DNA of 64,000 nucleotides from Utricularia gibba (taxonomy: Eukaryota > Streptophyta > Magnoliopsida > Lamiales > Lentibulariaceae), in NCBI GenBank assembly GCA_002189035.1, contig NEEC01000002.1, positions 1,178,001 to 1,242,000 on the forward strand, written 5' to 3'. This document shows, one piece after another, positions 39,239 to 52,500 of the stretch (the first letter of the stretch is position 1; every line of letters begins with the position of its first letter). Position numbers and translations under genes: made by a program. The notes under the pieces were generated by a model. The model had not been told where the DNA came from, did no database searches, and was given only the letters and a program-made list of their open reading frames with translations.

Positions 39239-42200
39239 ATGTGCGCTTTTCGTGCATCTTCTGTTCTTGTGTTATTTTTTTTTTTTTTTGATTCTGGTCA
39301 ATTTTTTCGTAGGATGTTTTGTTCTTCTCCTACTTGAAAGCTGTGTGGTGTTTGCCAGCGACATAGTTCACCCGGATGAGAATGGCCCGAAGAGGCCTGG
39401 GTGTGATAACAACTTCGTACTGGTAAGGGAAGTTATGATGTTCGTACACCATTTTCTGTAGCCTATCGTTGAAAGTAATTTTCTTTCAGCTGAGTTTGAT
39501 AAGCAGTAGTTATCTGACATGATTGTGGTTCTATGAAGGGAAATCACACTCAGAAACTGTGGTTCCACTTATTGTATTGCCTCGTTTGTTTTGATAAGTA
39601 GTTTTATGAAATCCCTGCTAATTGGAAATGACTGTTTCTTGATAGGTAAAAGTGCCAATCTGGATCGATGGGAAAGAGGAAATGGAGTTTGTTGGAGTTG
39701 GAGCTAGATTTGGTCCCACTTTGGAATCAAAGGAAAGGCGAGCAAACCAAACAACTGTTGCGTTTGCTGAACCACTTGATTGCTGCAGTAAGCCAAGGAA
39801 TAAGGTTTGTGGTCTATGTAACCTTTAGGAAACCATCGCCTTTTTTAGTGAAGTAAAGACATTCTTCTCACCTTGGGGTTGTTTTCGCTGCCTCAGTTGA
39901 CAGGTGAGGCTATCTTGGTGTACCGAGGAAACTGCAGTTTTGTTACAAAAGCAAATGTTGCAGAAGATGCTGGTGCTTCAGCTCTAATCATTATAAACAA
40001 CCAGACAGGTTTCTTTTTTCATTGTTAGTGTTGCGAAGAAAAAAAAGTGTAATTATACTAAAGATCCCTTTTCTGTTTTTATGTCATTTTTTTAACCGGG
40101 CACCTTCAGAACTCTTGAAGATGGTTTGTGATGAAAATGAGACTGATTTGACGATTGGTATACCTGTTGTCATGCTTCCACAAGATGCTGGCCAGAGCTT
40201 GAATCAGAGCATGTCTACAAACTCACATGGTAAGTTCTCCTTTACAGCATCAGAAGAAAAAAATATCATCTTTGCCTGTTATATCCATTCAGAGTTTATA
40301 TGGTGTTCTGCAGTACAGATTTACATGACTCGTATGCCACATAATCTTGCTTTTATTCTCAGTATCCATCCAAATTTACTCCCCAAAGCGCCCATTGGTT
40401 GACGTTGCTGAAGTTTTTCTTTGGCTAATGGCTGTTTCTACCGTCTTATGTGCTTCTTATTGGTCTGCATGGAGCGCCAGAGAAGCAGCCACTGAGCTAG
40501 AGAAGCTCCTGAAGGTATTAAAATATTCAATATCTTTCAATCAGCTTCCAAAAGTGCAGCTGCATTGTGATTGGTGATCCATGTAAACATGCAGGATGAT
40601 ACTGATGGGTACTCTACAAGAGTGGAACGTCATTCAAGTGCTGTTATAGACATCAGTACAACCTCCACAATTGCTTTTGTGGTGATCGCATCATGTTTCT
40701 TGGTTATGCTCTACAAGCTGATGTCCCATGTCTTCATTGAGATACTCGTTGTTGTATTCTGCCTTGGTGGCTTTGAGGTACACAAGAATTTTTCAGATGG
40801 AAAGTCACCTCTATATTTTTTACTCCCTGCCTTTAGAAACATCTGATTTGCTGGTGTAAACTGCGCAGGGTTTGCTAACTTGTCTAGTGGCTTTGCTATC
40901 ACGGTATGTGACTTGTTTCCGAATTGTTCCATGTGTTCTGATAGCTTCATTATTAGAGTTCAATGTCAATTTTTTGGTACAAATCTCCATTGAATGAGAA
41001 AACATATAGCTTTTGAGGAAGAGGAGCCTTATGTGTGTTGAATTTTTTTTCATTACAGTTTCCGATTGTTCGAACGTCTTGCCGAATCTTATGTCGAAGT
41101 ACCATTGCTTGGGCCTGTATCTTATCTTACAGTAGCCACTGCCCCATTTTGTGCCATAGCAGCAGGTTTATGGGGAGTGTTCCATACATTTCCTTACGCA
41201 TGGATCGGCCAGGACATACTTGTAAGAATGAAATTCAGATGCTTAAATATCCATTTGATCATCCGGAGTGAACTGTTTCTGAGTAAAAAAATCCCATGCT
41301 TCACCTTTGAAACAGGGGATTGCATTGATAACCACCGTGCTCCAGATCGTGCGAGTCCCAAACCTTAAGGTTTAGTTTTCATGGGTCACTTTGCAAACAA
41401 GTGATATCTCTGAAATCCTTGCATTCTGACTCGAAGTTTCCAATGGTTGCTCAGGTGGGAACACTCCTGCTCTCCTGTGCATTGTTGTATGACATATTCT
41501 GGGTGTTCGTATCGAAATGGTGGTTCCACAGGAGTGTGATGATAGTGGTAAGTCTCCATTCCCAGACCATGGATTGGGAGCTCATTGATCCTCGCTTCCA
41601 CCCCTTCATTTCCCTTGTCCCGCAGGTGGCTCGTGGCGACGGAAGCGGGGAAGACGGCATCCCGATGCTCCTCAAGATCCCCGGTTGTTCGACCCCTGGG
41701 GTGGCTACAGCATCATTGGATTTGGCGATATCATCTTGCCTGGACTGGTAGTTGCATTTTCACTGAGGTATCATCATCTCCTTCATACCAGTTCCTTCAC
41801 ACACATCAAGAACACTCCCTGTGATCGGAAAAGAATGACTTGATGCTGCATTCTAGGCACGATTTTCTTTCTCGTAGAGGTTTGAAATCTGGGTACTTCC
41901 TCTGGGCGATGCTCGCCTACGGTTTCGGTATGATCCTTCTGCCGTCTCGTTATCGAATACGAGCCGTCGATCACTTTGTGGGCTTCTTGGCGCAGGTCTT
42001 CTGGTTACATACGTGGCCCTGAATCTGATGGACGGCCATGGCCAGCCGGCGTTGCTGTACATCGTTCCGTTCACTCTAGGTATTTCACCCAGCCACCTGG
42101 ATTTTCCATATCGTTTCGTAATGCTGTCCGCTGTTCAGGCACGCTGATCACGTTGGCGAACAAGAGAGGGGAGCTGAGTCATCTATGGAGCATGCGAGGA

Positions 42201-42284
42201 GCCGGCGGGGGTGTCGCCGCCGGTGGCCGGTGCCCACACGTCCGGCTTCAGCAGGAGGAAGAAGGCAGCAAAGTGAAGTCCTAG
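39239..42284 (+). CDS. SPPL: Signal-peptide-peptidase-like intramembrane protease
   Basis: Fourteen exons, including a 35-base exon at 40869-40903, give about 565 residues. A lumenal protease-associated (PA) domain comes first ([46 protein letters not shown]). Nine hydrophobic segments follow. The aspartyl protease motifs are YD (LLYDIFWVF), GxGD ([11 protein letters not shown]) and PAL ([11 protein letters not shown]). This is the PA-containing SPPL2-5 class, cleaving type II membrane proteins in endosomes or vacuole. Two homopolymers disturb the frame. The 15-T run at 39275-39289 lies in the signal peptide; 14 or 17 T would connect the ATG at 39239. The four-C run at 41679-41682 needs one more C to give [13 protein letters not shown]. 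Confidence 0.9.
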
Positions 42285-43541
42285 ATTCAGGTGAATCTAT
42301 TTCCTCTGTTAAACACAAGTCACATAAAATAGATATGTAGTTTTCCACTTTTTTTTGACAAAAAAAAACCTATTTTTATTTTAATATTTTCATTCCTAAT
42401 GAGTTTAATTATTTTGCATTTTTATTTTTGATTGTAAAGTATTGGTTGATAGAATATTTTAATTCATTTGGGATGATGAGATATCAATTGAGATTAATTT
42501 TGTAATTGAATTTTTATGATAAATTTTTAAATACTTTTTGAATACAAATAATGTGAGTGAAATAATTTTTTAAGAAAAAATAATTTTTTTATTAAATTCA
42601 TAATAAATATATATTTTTTAAAATGAATAATACTTAATATTCTGTATGTCTTAATTTATTATAGATATAATAATTATTATAATTAATAATATATTTTATT
42701 TAGATAAACATGTATTATATAATTAAAATTAAAATTTGTTTGATACATAATTTTTTAACATACATGTGCTAGAATAATATGATATTTGGATATATAGGTT
42801 GAAAACAAATACTTTATAAATTGAATTACTTAGTAAAACTCACATAAAAGTTGATTTTTAAAATATATAGTTCGGATTTTTGTACAATAAGAAAACAATG
42901 ATATATTGTTAAACTAGTATATCAAAAATATATTGTTATCAATATATGAATGTTTAAAAACTAGAAACAATTTATTAAATACAATATTATATTAAGTTGC
43001 TATCAATGGAATAAAAGTGATTTATTTCAATGGAAAAAAAGAATCAATTCTGTTGAATGCAGCTTTTACATGGATTCTTTGAATTGAAGGATCTAAAGAT
43101 TTCGGTTTCCAGCAACTGTTAAAAGTGAAAATAATAATAAAAAAGGGAATTATGGTGAAACTTAAAAGGTGTTTGTTTGATCTAATTTACCTTTTGCCTT
43201 TTTTTTTTGAAAGGAAGAAAATAAAAGGAGTGAAACATCAAAGCGAGCGGTGGGAGACAGTGAATTCACACTCGGACATCCATTTGCAGTACTCCCCCCA
43301 TTTATTCCTCCACCGGTAACTCGTCGGAGCAATTTTACGCGGCATTCAAGTTTAGTCACGCTCAGATCTACAAACTACGCCTCCGGTGCACGTCGGAGCG
43401 CTGCTGTTGAGGCGATTTGTGTCTCTGTTCCGTTCTTTCCTGTACGGCAACCGTTTGCGTTGAGCTCGTCCGCCGTGTATTTTTGCAGATCAGAATTTCT
43501 GTGATTTCCGTTTGCATGGTGGTTTTTTTTTACGGTTTACG
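42285..43541. other. A/T-rich spacer and kinase promoter
   Basis: From 42,340 to 43,140 the sequence is over three quarters A/T with no open frame or repeat ends that I can see. The final 300 bases are the leader of the receptor-like kinase. Confidence 0.5.
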
Positions 43542-45708
43542 ATGTCGGTGTTTGATATGTTTTTTGCCGACACTCAGCTGTCGAGGCAGACGCCGATCTT
43601 CGGCCTTCGATTATGGATGGTGATCGGAATAGTCGTTGGTGCTGTTATTGTGCTATTTATTTTCCTCATCTCTCTCTGCGTCACTGCCGCGCGCCTCCGT
43701 AGAAGTAGCAAGCGTCGGATCCATGGGCCGGAGAAGTTACCTGCAGCCAGCGATGCCACTCCCGTCGTCTCCAAGGAAATCAAGGAAATTGGGTACGAGG
43801 CCCCTACCGTCGATCAACGTCCAATGGTGCATCGTGTAAATAAACGCTCTATCTTTGATTTGAAATTTCAGTTTGGATTCCCCCTAATTGTGTCTGGATT
43901 TAATGTATTGAGATTCTTCATATTTATCAGTATCCGCCTTACCTTTTTTGAGTTTCATCTTTTCATGGTAGTACTTCCTTTTGAGTTTCATTATTTCTGT
44001 GTCGAACCTTTTCAGGCAGCAGTGCCCGAGATACAGATAGATATGGGCAAGGTGGGTCATAGAGTGGTATTTCCTGACAGGGGGGCTTCAAATGGTGAAA
44101 GTTCAGCTACGAGTGCAACTGATAATGCATCCTGTGGAGGTAGCGGATCGTTGCCTGAGGTATCCCATTTGGGCTGGGGGTGGTATACACTGAGAGAGCT
44201 AGAAGCAGCTTCTAATGGATTCACTGATGAGAATGTGATCGGTGAAGGTGGATACGGCATTGTTTATTACGGCGTATTGACTGATAATACACCGGTTGCT
44301 ATAAAAAATTTGCTGAATAATAGGTATATGAGTTGCTTATATTCGTGTAGGATCTTAGTCAAATCCGCTGAATGAAGTTGATTGTGAACTTAGTTCTACT
44401 ATCTTTTTCTGCACCTTCTATTGCTGTTGAGTAAAATATTTTCTTGAATGAATACTTTAACTTATGGTTCTGATTACTTCAAGGGGCCAAGCAGAGAAAG
44501 AGTTCAAGGTTGAGGTGGAAGCAATTGGTCGAGTTCGGCATAAGAACCTTGTGAGGCTGCTAGGCTACTGCGTTGAAGGTGCTCACAGGTTGTGCAATGG
44601 TTATTTCAATATACTGATCAGCAAAGTGGGTTTGTACCTTGCTCTCACTTTGTTATACTTACATAGAGTGCTTGTCTACGAATATGTGGATAATGGAAAC
44701 CTGGACCAGTGGCTCCATGGAGATGTAGGAGAAGTTAGCCCTTTGACATGGGAGATACGTATGAATATTATCATTGGAACTGCGAAGGGGTAAGTTGAAC
44801 CAAGTACTCCATACAGAAAAACTCTTTTGTTATTTGTCTTGTGTTCTTCCTCAGACTCGCATATCTGCACGAGGGTCTTGAGCCAAAGGTTGTTCACCGT
44901 GACATCAAATCTAGCAACATACTGCTTGATCGCCATTGGCATCCCAAATTGTCTGATTTTGGCCTGGCTAAACTCCTCAACTCGGACAACTCCCATGTGA
45001 CTACTAGAGTGATGGGGACCTTTGGGTTGGTTGAAGTTTGTAGTGAACAGTCTAAACAACTTGGTATTGTTTTTACAGGAGCCCTCATACTTTCATCTTC
45101 CTTTTAGATACGTTGCCCCGGAATATGCATCGACGGGTTTGCTCACAGAGAAGAGCGATATCTATAGCTTTGGAATACTGATTATGGAGGTGATCACCGG
45201 AAGATCCCCTGTTGATTATAATCGTACCAAAGAAGAGGTCAGCATTCACCCATCTACATCACAAGAGCTGTTTTTGTTTGGCCATATTCGTTTTCAAGTG
45301 ACCATGTTAACTATCTGCAGGTGAATTTGATTGACTGGCTGAAGACAATGGTTGGAAACAGAAAATCTGAGGAAGTTTTGGATCCAAAAATACCCGAACC
45401 CCCGGCGTCGAAAGCGCTGAAACGCATCATCTTGGTAGCCCTCAAATGTGTTGATCCTGATGCTCAAAAGAGGCCAAAGATGAGCCATGTAATACACATG
45501 CTGGAGAGTGAAGACTTGCTATGGCGCGATGTAAGCATCACTCCATTCTTTCCATAAACTCAGTGCATCCCTCTCTTTGCCTTCTACCCCTTGCTGAGCT
45601 TTACACATGCAGGAACGCCGAATTCTCCGAGAAGCCGCCGGTAGCTCTTCCGGAGACGACCGGCTGATCGGCGAAGGTAACTCCAATGATAGCAGATGGA
45701 GGAGATAG
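43542..45708 (+). CDS. Membrane receptor-like kinase without ectodomain (At1g01540/At3g17420 type)
   Basis: Eight exons (43542-43835, 44016-44323, 44484-44588, 44667-44789, 44855-45025, 45108-45237, 45321-45530, 45613-45708) give 478 residues. Only about 24 residues precede a membrane helix at 25-48. A Ser-rich juxtamembrane region leads to the kinase. Its motifs are the P-loop [11 protein letters not shown], catalytic-Lys [27 protein letters not shown], catalytic [15 protein letters not shown] and APEYASTG. All catalytic residues are present. The family is known from Arabidopsis (GPK1 and relatives) with little assigned function. Introns fall at the same places as in other members. An in-frame ATG 10 codons upstream is possible, but the chosen one matches the family start. 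Confidence 0.92.
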
Positions 45709-46672
45709 CTTAACGTTTATTATTTGTGGAATTTAGTCTACAAACCGTTGATCACCAAATGAACCAGTTGGTTGGTGTTTGTGTTGTACGGATGGTAACG
45801 GTAAATGGATAAGGGGAGAAGCATCCGCTTGACTGCGACTGGTGCAGTGGGCCACCAATCAAATGTGGCGCCGATAATGTGTGGGCCCGCCTCTACGATC
45901 CAATACCTTAAAAACGCAATCCAGTGATAATGGTCTTTGAATAATTGAAAGTGCCGTGGAAGCGTCTTTAGCAAATGGCGTGCTCGCGCCCCTACGGAAA
46001 TAATGTACACCCTCATCATTTTTAAGTGTTTTATAATTTAAATTAAATTGAGTTTCATGTGCGAAAACCGAGGTCGGATTTCCTATGCGCGGCGTCATTG
46101 TAACTTCTGCATACCCCTATGGTGTTCAACAAGATCCCGACACGTGTCGCCTCACCTATCCTTTCAGCTTTAAGTTCAGCTGAGCGCGGTGCAGCCCTAG
46201 GAGCTTTTCGCGGATTCCGAGCCCTCGGTGTGTTGATCATGGAATACTGTATTCGGAAATGCTCCAGGTGCAATTTTTCCTCCTCTCTTGTTGAGTTCTC
46301 AAGTGCTCTTATGTGATTGTCTCACTTCCGGCTAGTATTTGGGCCTCAGAATTTCAGTCTGAGTTAGGGTATCGGTCGAATTCTAGGTTCTTATCATTTT
46401 TTTTTCATTTATACGGTATGACTTGGTTATAATTTTCACGATCGGTGTCGACTGAAGCAGAATTGGACTGTGTGCTGATCGATGGACGTCTGATCTTGAT
46501 TGGTCGCCTTTTTTTGATGTTTTAGCTTTTTTTTGTATGGTTTGGTCCGTGTTCGCTAAAGATATGATCTTTGTTTGATTTTTCCAACATAGCTTCTGTT
46601 TTGTGCTTCTTTTAACGAACTTTTAAACTGTAGGAGTTTTGTCGAACTCTAAAATTGCGTTCATTTGCTCAA
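45709..46672. other. Spacer and NINJA leader
   Basis: No gene is supported. An acceptor just before the NINJA ATG (CTGTAG near 46,633) suggests a 5' UTR intron beginning around 46,300. Confidence 0.45.
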
Positions 46673-48203
46673 ATGGAAGACGAGAAGGGTCTTGATTTGA
46701 GTCTCGGACTGCCGTGTGGTGCGAATAGCTCATCGCATGACATAAGGTCAACTGAAGATGATAGAGACCTAAAAGTAATTAATAAGTTCAGAAACTTTTT
46801 GTATGGTGGAAATGAGCATTCCTTGAAATTCAGTGAAAGTTATTGTGGCGAGTATGCTGCTAAGGCTTCTCTTCACATGGAAACCTCCAAGAGCTTGAAC
46901 AATGATGGAGGAAATTGGTTGGCAAATGAAAGTAGGTCCACTGATTTTGAGGATGAAGGGAGGTCAGTTTGTGAGAAACGTAAGAACATGTTTACCAAGG
47001 TAGACCCGAAAAAGAAACACGCAGCTGAAGTTAATCATGGTGATTTTGCGGAAAATGCCAAGGCATCGCATATATCGATAGGAGATGAAGGATCAACTGG
47101 TGAAAATGAGGATGTAGCTGATTCTGAAACGGATGGTTCATCTTCAAGACAAGTGCCATCTAAGGATTATGTCTCCGAGCAATTTGCTCCAAGTAGTAGC
47201 ATGTACTTGGGTTCAAAAAATGGATTTGGTGACTCTGAGAACACAGAAATCATGGGACAGATAAGGCATCCGGTTTCATTCCCTGCTCAACCAGCAGCCA
47301 TGAGTGTACCCTTTTCACAAGCTGTCAAGGACCTAAAGGCTTCTGGGACACTCTGTCTTCCTAATTACCCGTTGCCAGGCATAGTGCACGATGAGAGACC
47401 AAGCGTTCAGCTTTTCAGCCAAAATAACTTCTCTTTAACATTTGGTTACTCTTCTGCACAGCTTCCAACGTTAGACCGGGATAATTCCAGAGGAATTGTC
47501 TTTAATCAACAACAGGTTCACCCTGTGTTCCCTGGGAGGAATCAAGTGAACCACAATACTCAAGGTTTTTCTTTTGTTTATACGTTTCAGTCTAGTCTGC
47601 CATATGCAACATTTAATTTTTGTCTTATTTTGTGTACCACAAAATGCCGTTTCATTCCCTTAGCTAGTAGCCATGCAAAATGCTGTTTCGATTTTGTGAG
47701 TTTCTTTACTCTCTGTTGATTATTTCCATGTTGAGGAAGCTAATGCCCCGGTTGGTTCAAATAAATTCCCAGACCCAACTCAATACGATGGTAGGATTTT
47801 GGAACCTGGGAATCTACAAATTGGTGGGCAAGAAGACTCATCTTCACACACGAAAAATGATTCAAGAGATCGACCCGGCCAGCATCAAGAAGCAATGCCT
47901 TCTGAGTTTGAAGCTATACGACCTGGTATGGCAGCAGACCTCAAGTTTGGAGGTTCTGGTTCATACCCTAACCTTCCATGGGTTTCGACCACCAGCCCGA
48001 ACCCAAATGGCCGAACAATATCAGGCGTGACATACAGATTCAGCCCCACACAAATAAAGATTGTATGTGCCTGTCATGGTTCTCATATGTCTCCTGAAGA
48101 ATTCGTTCGCCATGCTTCCGAAGATGCCAGTCCCCCTCCAGGTTCTGCTTCTGCTTTAGCATCATTACCAAGTAGCAATCCTGCATCTTCTGGTAGAAGC
48201 TGA
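46673..48203 (+). CDS. NINJA: NINJA, jasmonate co-repressor adaptor
   Basis: Three exons (46673-47564, a 32-base exon 47664-47695, and 47736-48203) join in frame to 463 residues. The EAR motif LDLSLGL at 7-13 recruits TOPLESS. The C-terminal domain (PNLPWVSTTSPNPNGRTISG, VCACHGSHMSPEEFVRHASE) binds JAZ TIFY domains. The middle is Ser/Asp-rich and disordered, as in the AFP/NINJA family. NINJA represses jasmonate responses in the nucleus by linking JAZ to TOPLESS. The small exon is needed to connect the phases and yields VNHNTQASSHAK before EANAPVGSNKFPDPTQYDGR; it should be checked with RNA. The upstream in-frame TTG codons are not used. Confidence 0.92.
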
Positions 48204-49548
48204 TTAACATGTATCCCATGATCTTGGCTTCTCTAAGTAACATAACTATTGTTCTGGCTAGTGCCAATTCAATTCCACTGGTGTGCCCTCACTTTCCTTG
48301 AACTATTTCTTGTAAATTTTTATGGTTCAGTACTGCAGCATTTGTCGAGTTTTCCCCACTCTCAAGCACCTTCAAACCTCTCCCTATTTGCCCCAGAGAT
48401 AGGGAAAGGAATGAAATGCCGGGTCGAAAAACTTGTGCTCGGAAGGTGATGTTTTAGGGACTTTCAGTGGGAAATTCACCTCATCAACTAGTTTTGCAGG
48501 CGTAGAGCTTGAAAATGAGTATAGCAACTACAAAACCTGGAAGCAAGAGGGAAAGGGTAATCCAGGGTGTGCTCGATGCAATTCGAAAAAATAATTTTTA
48601 AAAAAATGATTTTATATTTAGAAATTAATTTAGTTTTTATTGAAGTAGGGATTTTTCAGCCTTTTAAAAAATTGAAATATTTCGTTGTTTTAGTTACATC
48701 TGAAACAAAAGTAATATTGGATAGTAATATACACAAGTACAAGGGAGTGGTACATAAATGATATTTTCTTTTATTTTTTTTGTTGTCTTAAAAAGGTAAT
48801 AGATATCATCACAATGTCGTTTGGGGAATCGCACGATCCAATAGCGGGAGAGCCCAAGTTCGAGCGTGGGCGCACTCTCGGATGCTGCGGTTGAAATTTA
48901 GTTTTGTGTTGGCCTTGGAGCTTCGATAATGGCGATTGGCGTTGGGCCTCCGTATTTCTCCATCATGGTGTTACAAGTTTCATTCCCGTTTCCTTCGCCT
49001 GCGAGTCTGCGTTGTGGTGTTGTATCTCGGTGGATTGAGGTTCTGTAGGCTTCGTGCTTCTGAGCCTTTGACCGGTGGTTTATGGAACGTTTTGCTTCTT
49101 CTCCTTTGAGACCCACTTGCGTAGTATAGAAGAAATGTTTCCGGGGGGATGGAACCCTAATTGTTTGCCGATATCTTCTTCTTTTTCGATTTCGATTTCA
49201 GGAGGAATAGATCCGCTGTAGCTTGTTTTCAAGAGTTACGGGGTTGTAGTGCTGTTAATTAGGGTTGGTGGTGGCCATTTCGATTTTGGTTTGGTGAGTT
49301 TCGATAGGGATCCTGGGTCTTAACTTTTTCCCGCGCTGCTTCCGAAGAGCATGTTTGGAAAGTTTCTGCGTTTTCAGCTCAGGTGATGTTGTGGTAGAAT
49401 CGAACTTGATGATGGGGGAGGTTCAGTTTCTATGAGATCTATTGGCTTGTTCGCGTTGCTTTGATGTTCATTTGGGTACTTGAAAATTACAGAGTTATGT
49501 GAGTTTGAAGTTTCATTTGTTAGCTGGTGTAAGGCCATTTGTTGCGGT
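48204..49548. other. Spacer and CBE1 leader
   Basis: The first 300 bases are NINJA 3' UTR. From 48,590 to 48,790 the DNA is A/T-rich. From about 49,120 the plus strand resembles an intron-containing 5' UTR of the next gene. Confidence 0.45.
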
Positions 49549-52500
49549 ATGAGCTTAGAAACTGAAGCGTTGAGGCCTTCTGGCATTGGTGCTGAGAAGC
49601 TTGATGAAGCCTTAAAGTAATTAAATTTTTAAGCAACCCATGTGGTGTTTACTATTTTCATAGCTTTTCTCACTGGGTTGAAGGTAAATGGGTTTCTTTG
49701 GTGACCTAGGAAACCGAGACGGTCGTATACTCGGGAATTCCTCTTGTCACTGAGTGATTTGGACGTGTGCAAGAAGTTACCAAGTGGTTTTGATGAATCT
49801 CTTCTCAGGTAATCTCTTCTTTAATTTCTGTGCTTATTTAAAAGCTATCTCCATCCGCTAGGTTATATGTTACAGTGAATTCGGGGATGGTGCGCAAAGT
49901 TTGCATGATCGATTACGAGTTCCAGGGAGCCACCATTTTCAAGGCCTAAGAAGGAATGATCATGGATCATCACCCCCAATCGGTGGGATTCTTCTAATTT
50001 CACTGCAGGCAGTTTTGGGAAATCGGGAAGTCATTCTTTCGTTCAGAGTGATCGAGATAGTGACTCTCAGTCAGACCGTGATTCAGGTTGTTTGTGGAAT
50101 TATTTTAAGTCTACATTCTCTGTTTAGGACCTTATTTGTTCTTCATATTGGTGGCAAAACATCTGTTCGCGTTCGGTTCACCCTGTCTACTAACTGTAAT
50201 CTCTGGTTGATATTAAATCTCTGAAGTTGGTTACTCTATTCTTGTGTAGAATCTGGAAGACACAGATGGCAATCTAGACGATCTTGGCAAGCCACTGAGC
50301 ATGATGGTCTTCTAGGCAGTGGCTCTTCTTCTAGACTTACTGGATATTCACCTGGTACATCTGCTCCAAAGATAAAAGCAAATGACAACTTCCCACTTAA
50401 GAAAAGCAGTGAGCCATATCAGCCTCCAAGACCGTACAAGGTTGCTTGAACCTTTCCAAGTACCCAAAACGTTTAGCTCCCCTTGTTGGATTAACATGTG
50501 CTTTTATCATGAGGTGATGATATTTATGACACTGCCTGTATCCACATTTTTCATTCAGGCGGTGCCATATTCAAAAAGAGATGCAGAGTCTAACGATGAA
50601 ACTTTTGGTTCATCTGACTGCATTAGCGAGGATAGGGCAGAAGAGGAGAGGAGGAGGAGAGGTATTATTAGTATGTTTTCTTCTGACACAACTGTGCCAT
50701 TAACTTAATACATCTCGTGCTTCCTGTTTCAATTGCAGCATCTTTTGAGCAGATTAGGAAGGAGCAGCTAAAGGCTCTCCAAGAGAAGCAGACACCAAAA
50801 ATTGAGCATAATGTGGATGGTGTGTTTGACATTTTTGTACAGCATGATAATAAAAAGGGGGATGTAGGATCATCCATCAATAAGGATGGAGTTGTAGCTG
50901 TGGACCAGACATGGAAGAATCTATCCGGAAAATGTTCTGCAGTCTTGTCTTCTCCTGGATATAGGCCACTTGTTCCACCTGGTTTTAAGAACAGTATTCT
51001 GGAGAGGACTCCGGGATCGAAATCCAACCATGTTTTGTTAGAGGTATACTCCGATTTTGTGCAACTCCTTTTAGCAGCAACCTTTTCCTAGGCCAACATC
51101 TTTTTCCAGTTCATTGGTTTATATATCCTTGCTTCCTTTTTTCTATTTTAGTGTCCTTACATTCGTGCTCAGTCCATGGGTTGTGAATAATGGAATTAGA
51201 GCTTTAACAGAGAATGACATCTGACTATTCCTTTTTGTGTTACGTTGAAATTAGTTTTTTCACATGTATAACTAATTCAAATGCTAATATCTTACAATGA
51301 CTTCATCTGTTCGTTGTCCATTACTTTTTTTTTTGTTCGTGGTCTGGTGATTCTGTTACAAATATCATTTTCATATGTTGAACATGTCATCAAATTTTCA
51401 GTAGTTACTTTGACCCCTCAGAACTTATTATGTTTTGAAGGAAGGGATTTCGACCGAAGAAGACGCTCTGGATAGTGAGTCCAGTTTTCAGTATGGCACC
51501 ACTGGTTTGGTACGATCAGCAAATAAAAAATCAGAGGCACAAGGTCACTTGACTCATGCTTCAAGTGATGGACCCTTGGAAGACCCTGGAATCCTTAAAC
51601 TCAGTCCTCATATACTGAATGAAAAGGCAGCTTTCAACAGCGATAGTCGGCCTTCAAGTTCACTTTTGGAAACACTGTTTTGGGGCCCAGCAGCCACTGA
51701 TAGCCATGAAGTTCGTAGTATATCTGAGGTTTCTACTTCTTTGGTCCCTTCTCGTCATATTTCTTGTTTTGATAAAAAAAAAATTCATCATTTTAAGGCT
51801 TCCTTCCACTGTCTTCATGTCTAGAATGAAGGCTGTAAGCCTCATGACGCAAGGAGTGCAGGTTCTGTGCAGTCATCAAGGTTCTCCCAGGGCCTTTTGG
51901 AGGCAGGTATGGTAATCTTCTCCTGTATGTTTGAACTGTATGATTTTTCTGTCCTCTTCCAGAAAAAGAAAGAAAAAAAAATAATACTCTGTAGTTTTAG
52001 TAACCCCTGAGTGTTGGCGTTCTTGCAGAAGCTAAATCTGCTGATGAGCTATCCTCTGGGAGGCCTGATGATATATTGTCTTTAATAGTAAGTGGTGGTA
52101 AGAGCAGATACCAGGTTTCGGGTGCCGAAACAACTGAGCACTCCGATGCGGTCTTTCTAAACTTTGAACAGCCGAGGAAGCTTTTGTCCACTTCGTCTCC
52201 AGCAGATCGTGTGTTCAATGAGCAGGCATCTGTACATAGTAAAGAAAAAAGCCTCCCAACCGTGCTTACGTGCGAAGACCTTGAAAACTCAATTTTGACG
52301 GAATACAGCGCACAATCAACTAGCAGCCTGCCACCTCCAAATTCTTGGAGTGCTTACCAGAATGTGGAGGTGTCAAAGGAACATGTGGACGATAATGCTT
52401 CTCTACACCTGCTATCTCTGTTGCAGAGGAACTCTGATCAGACTAAGGATGAGGAAATTTCAGTTGCAAATGCCAATTTATCCGAAACTCCAGATGCCCG

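Noticed and set aside
46119-46316. Overlapping open frames on both strands
   Set aside because: Compositional artefact in a non-coding spacer; neither has family features.
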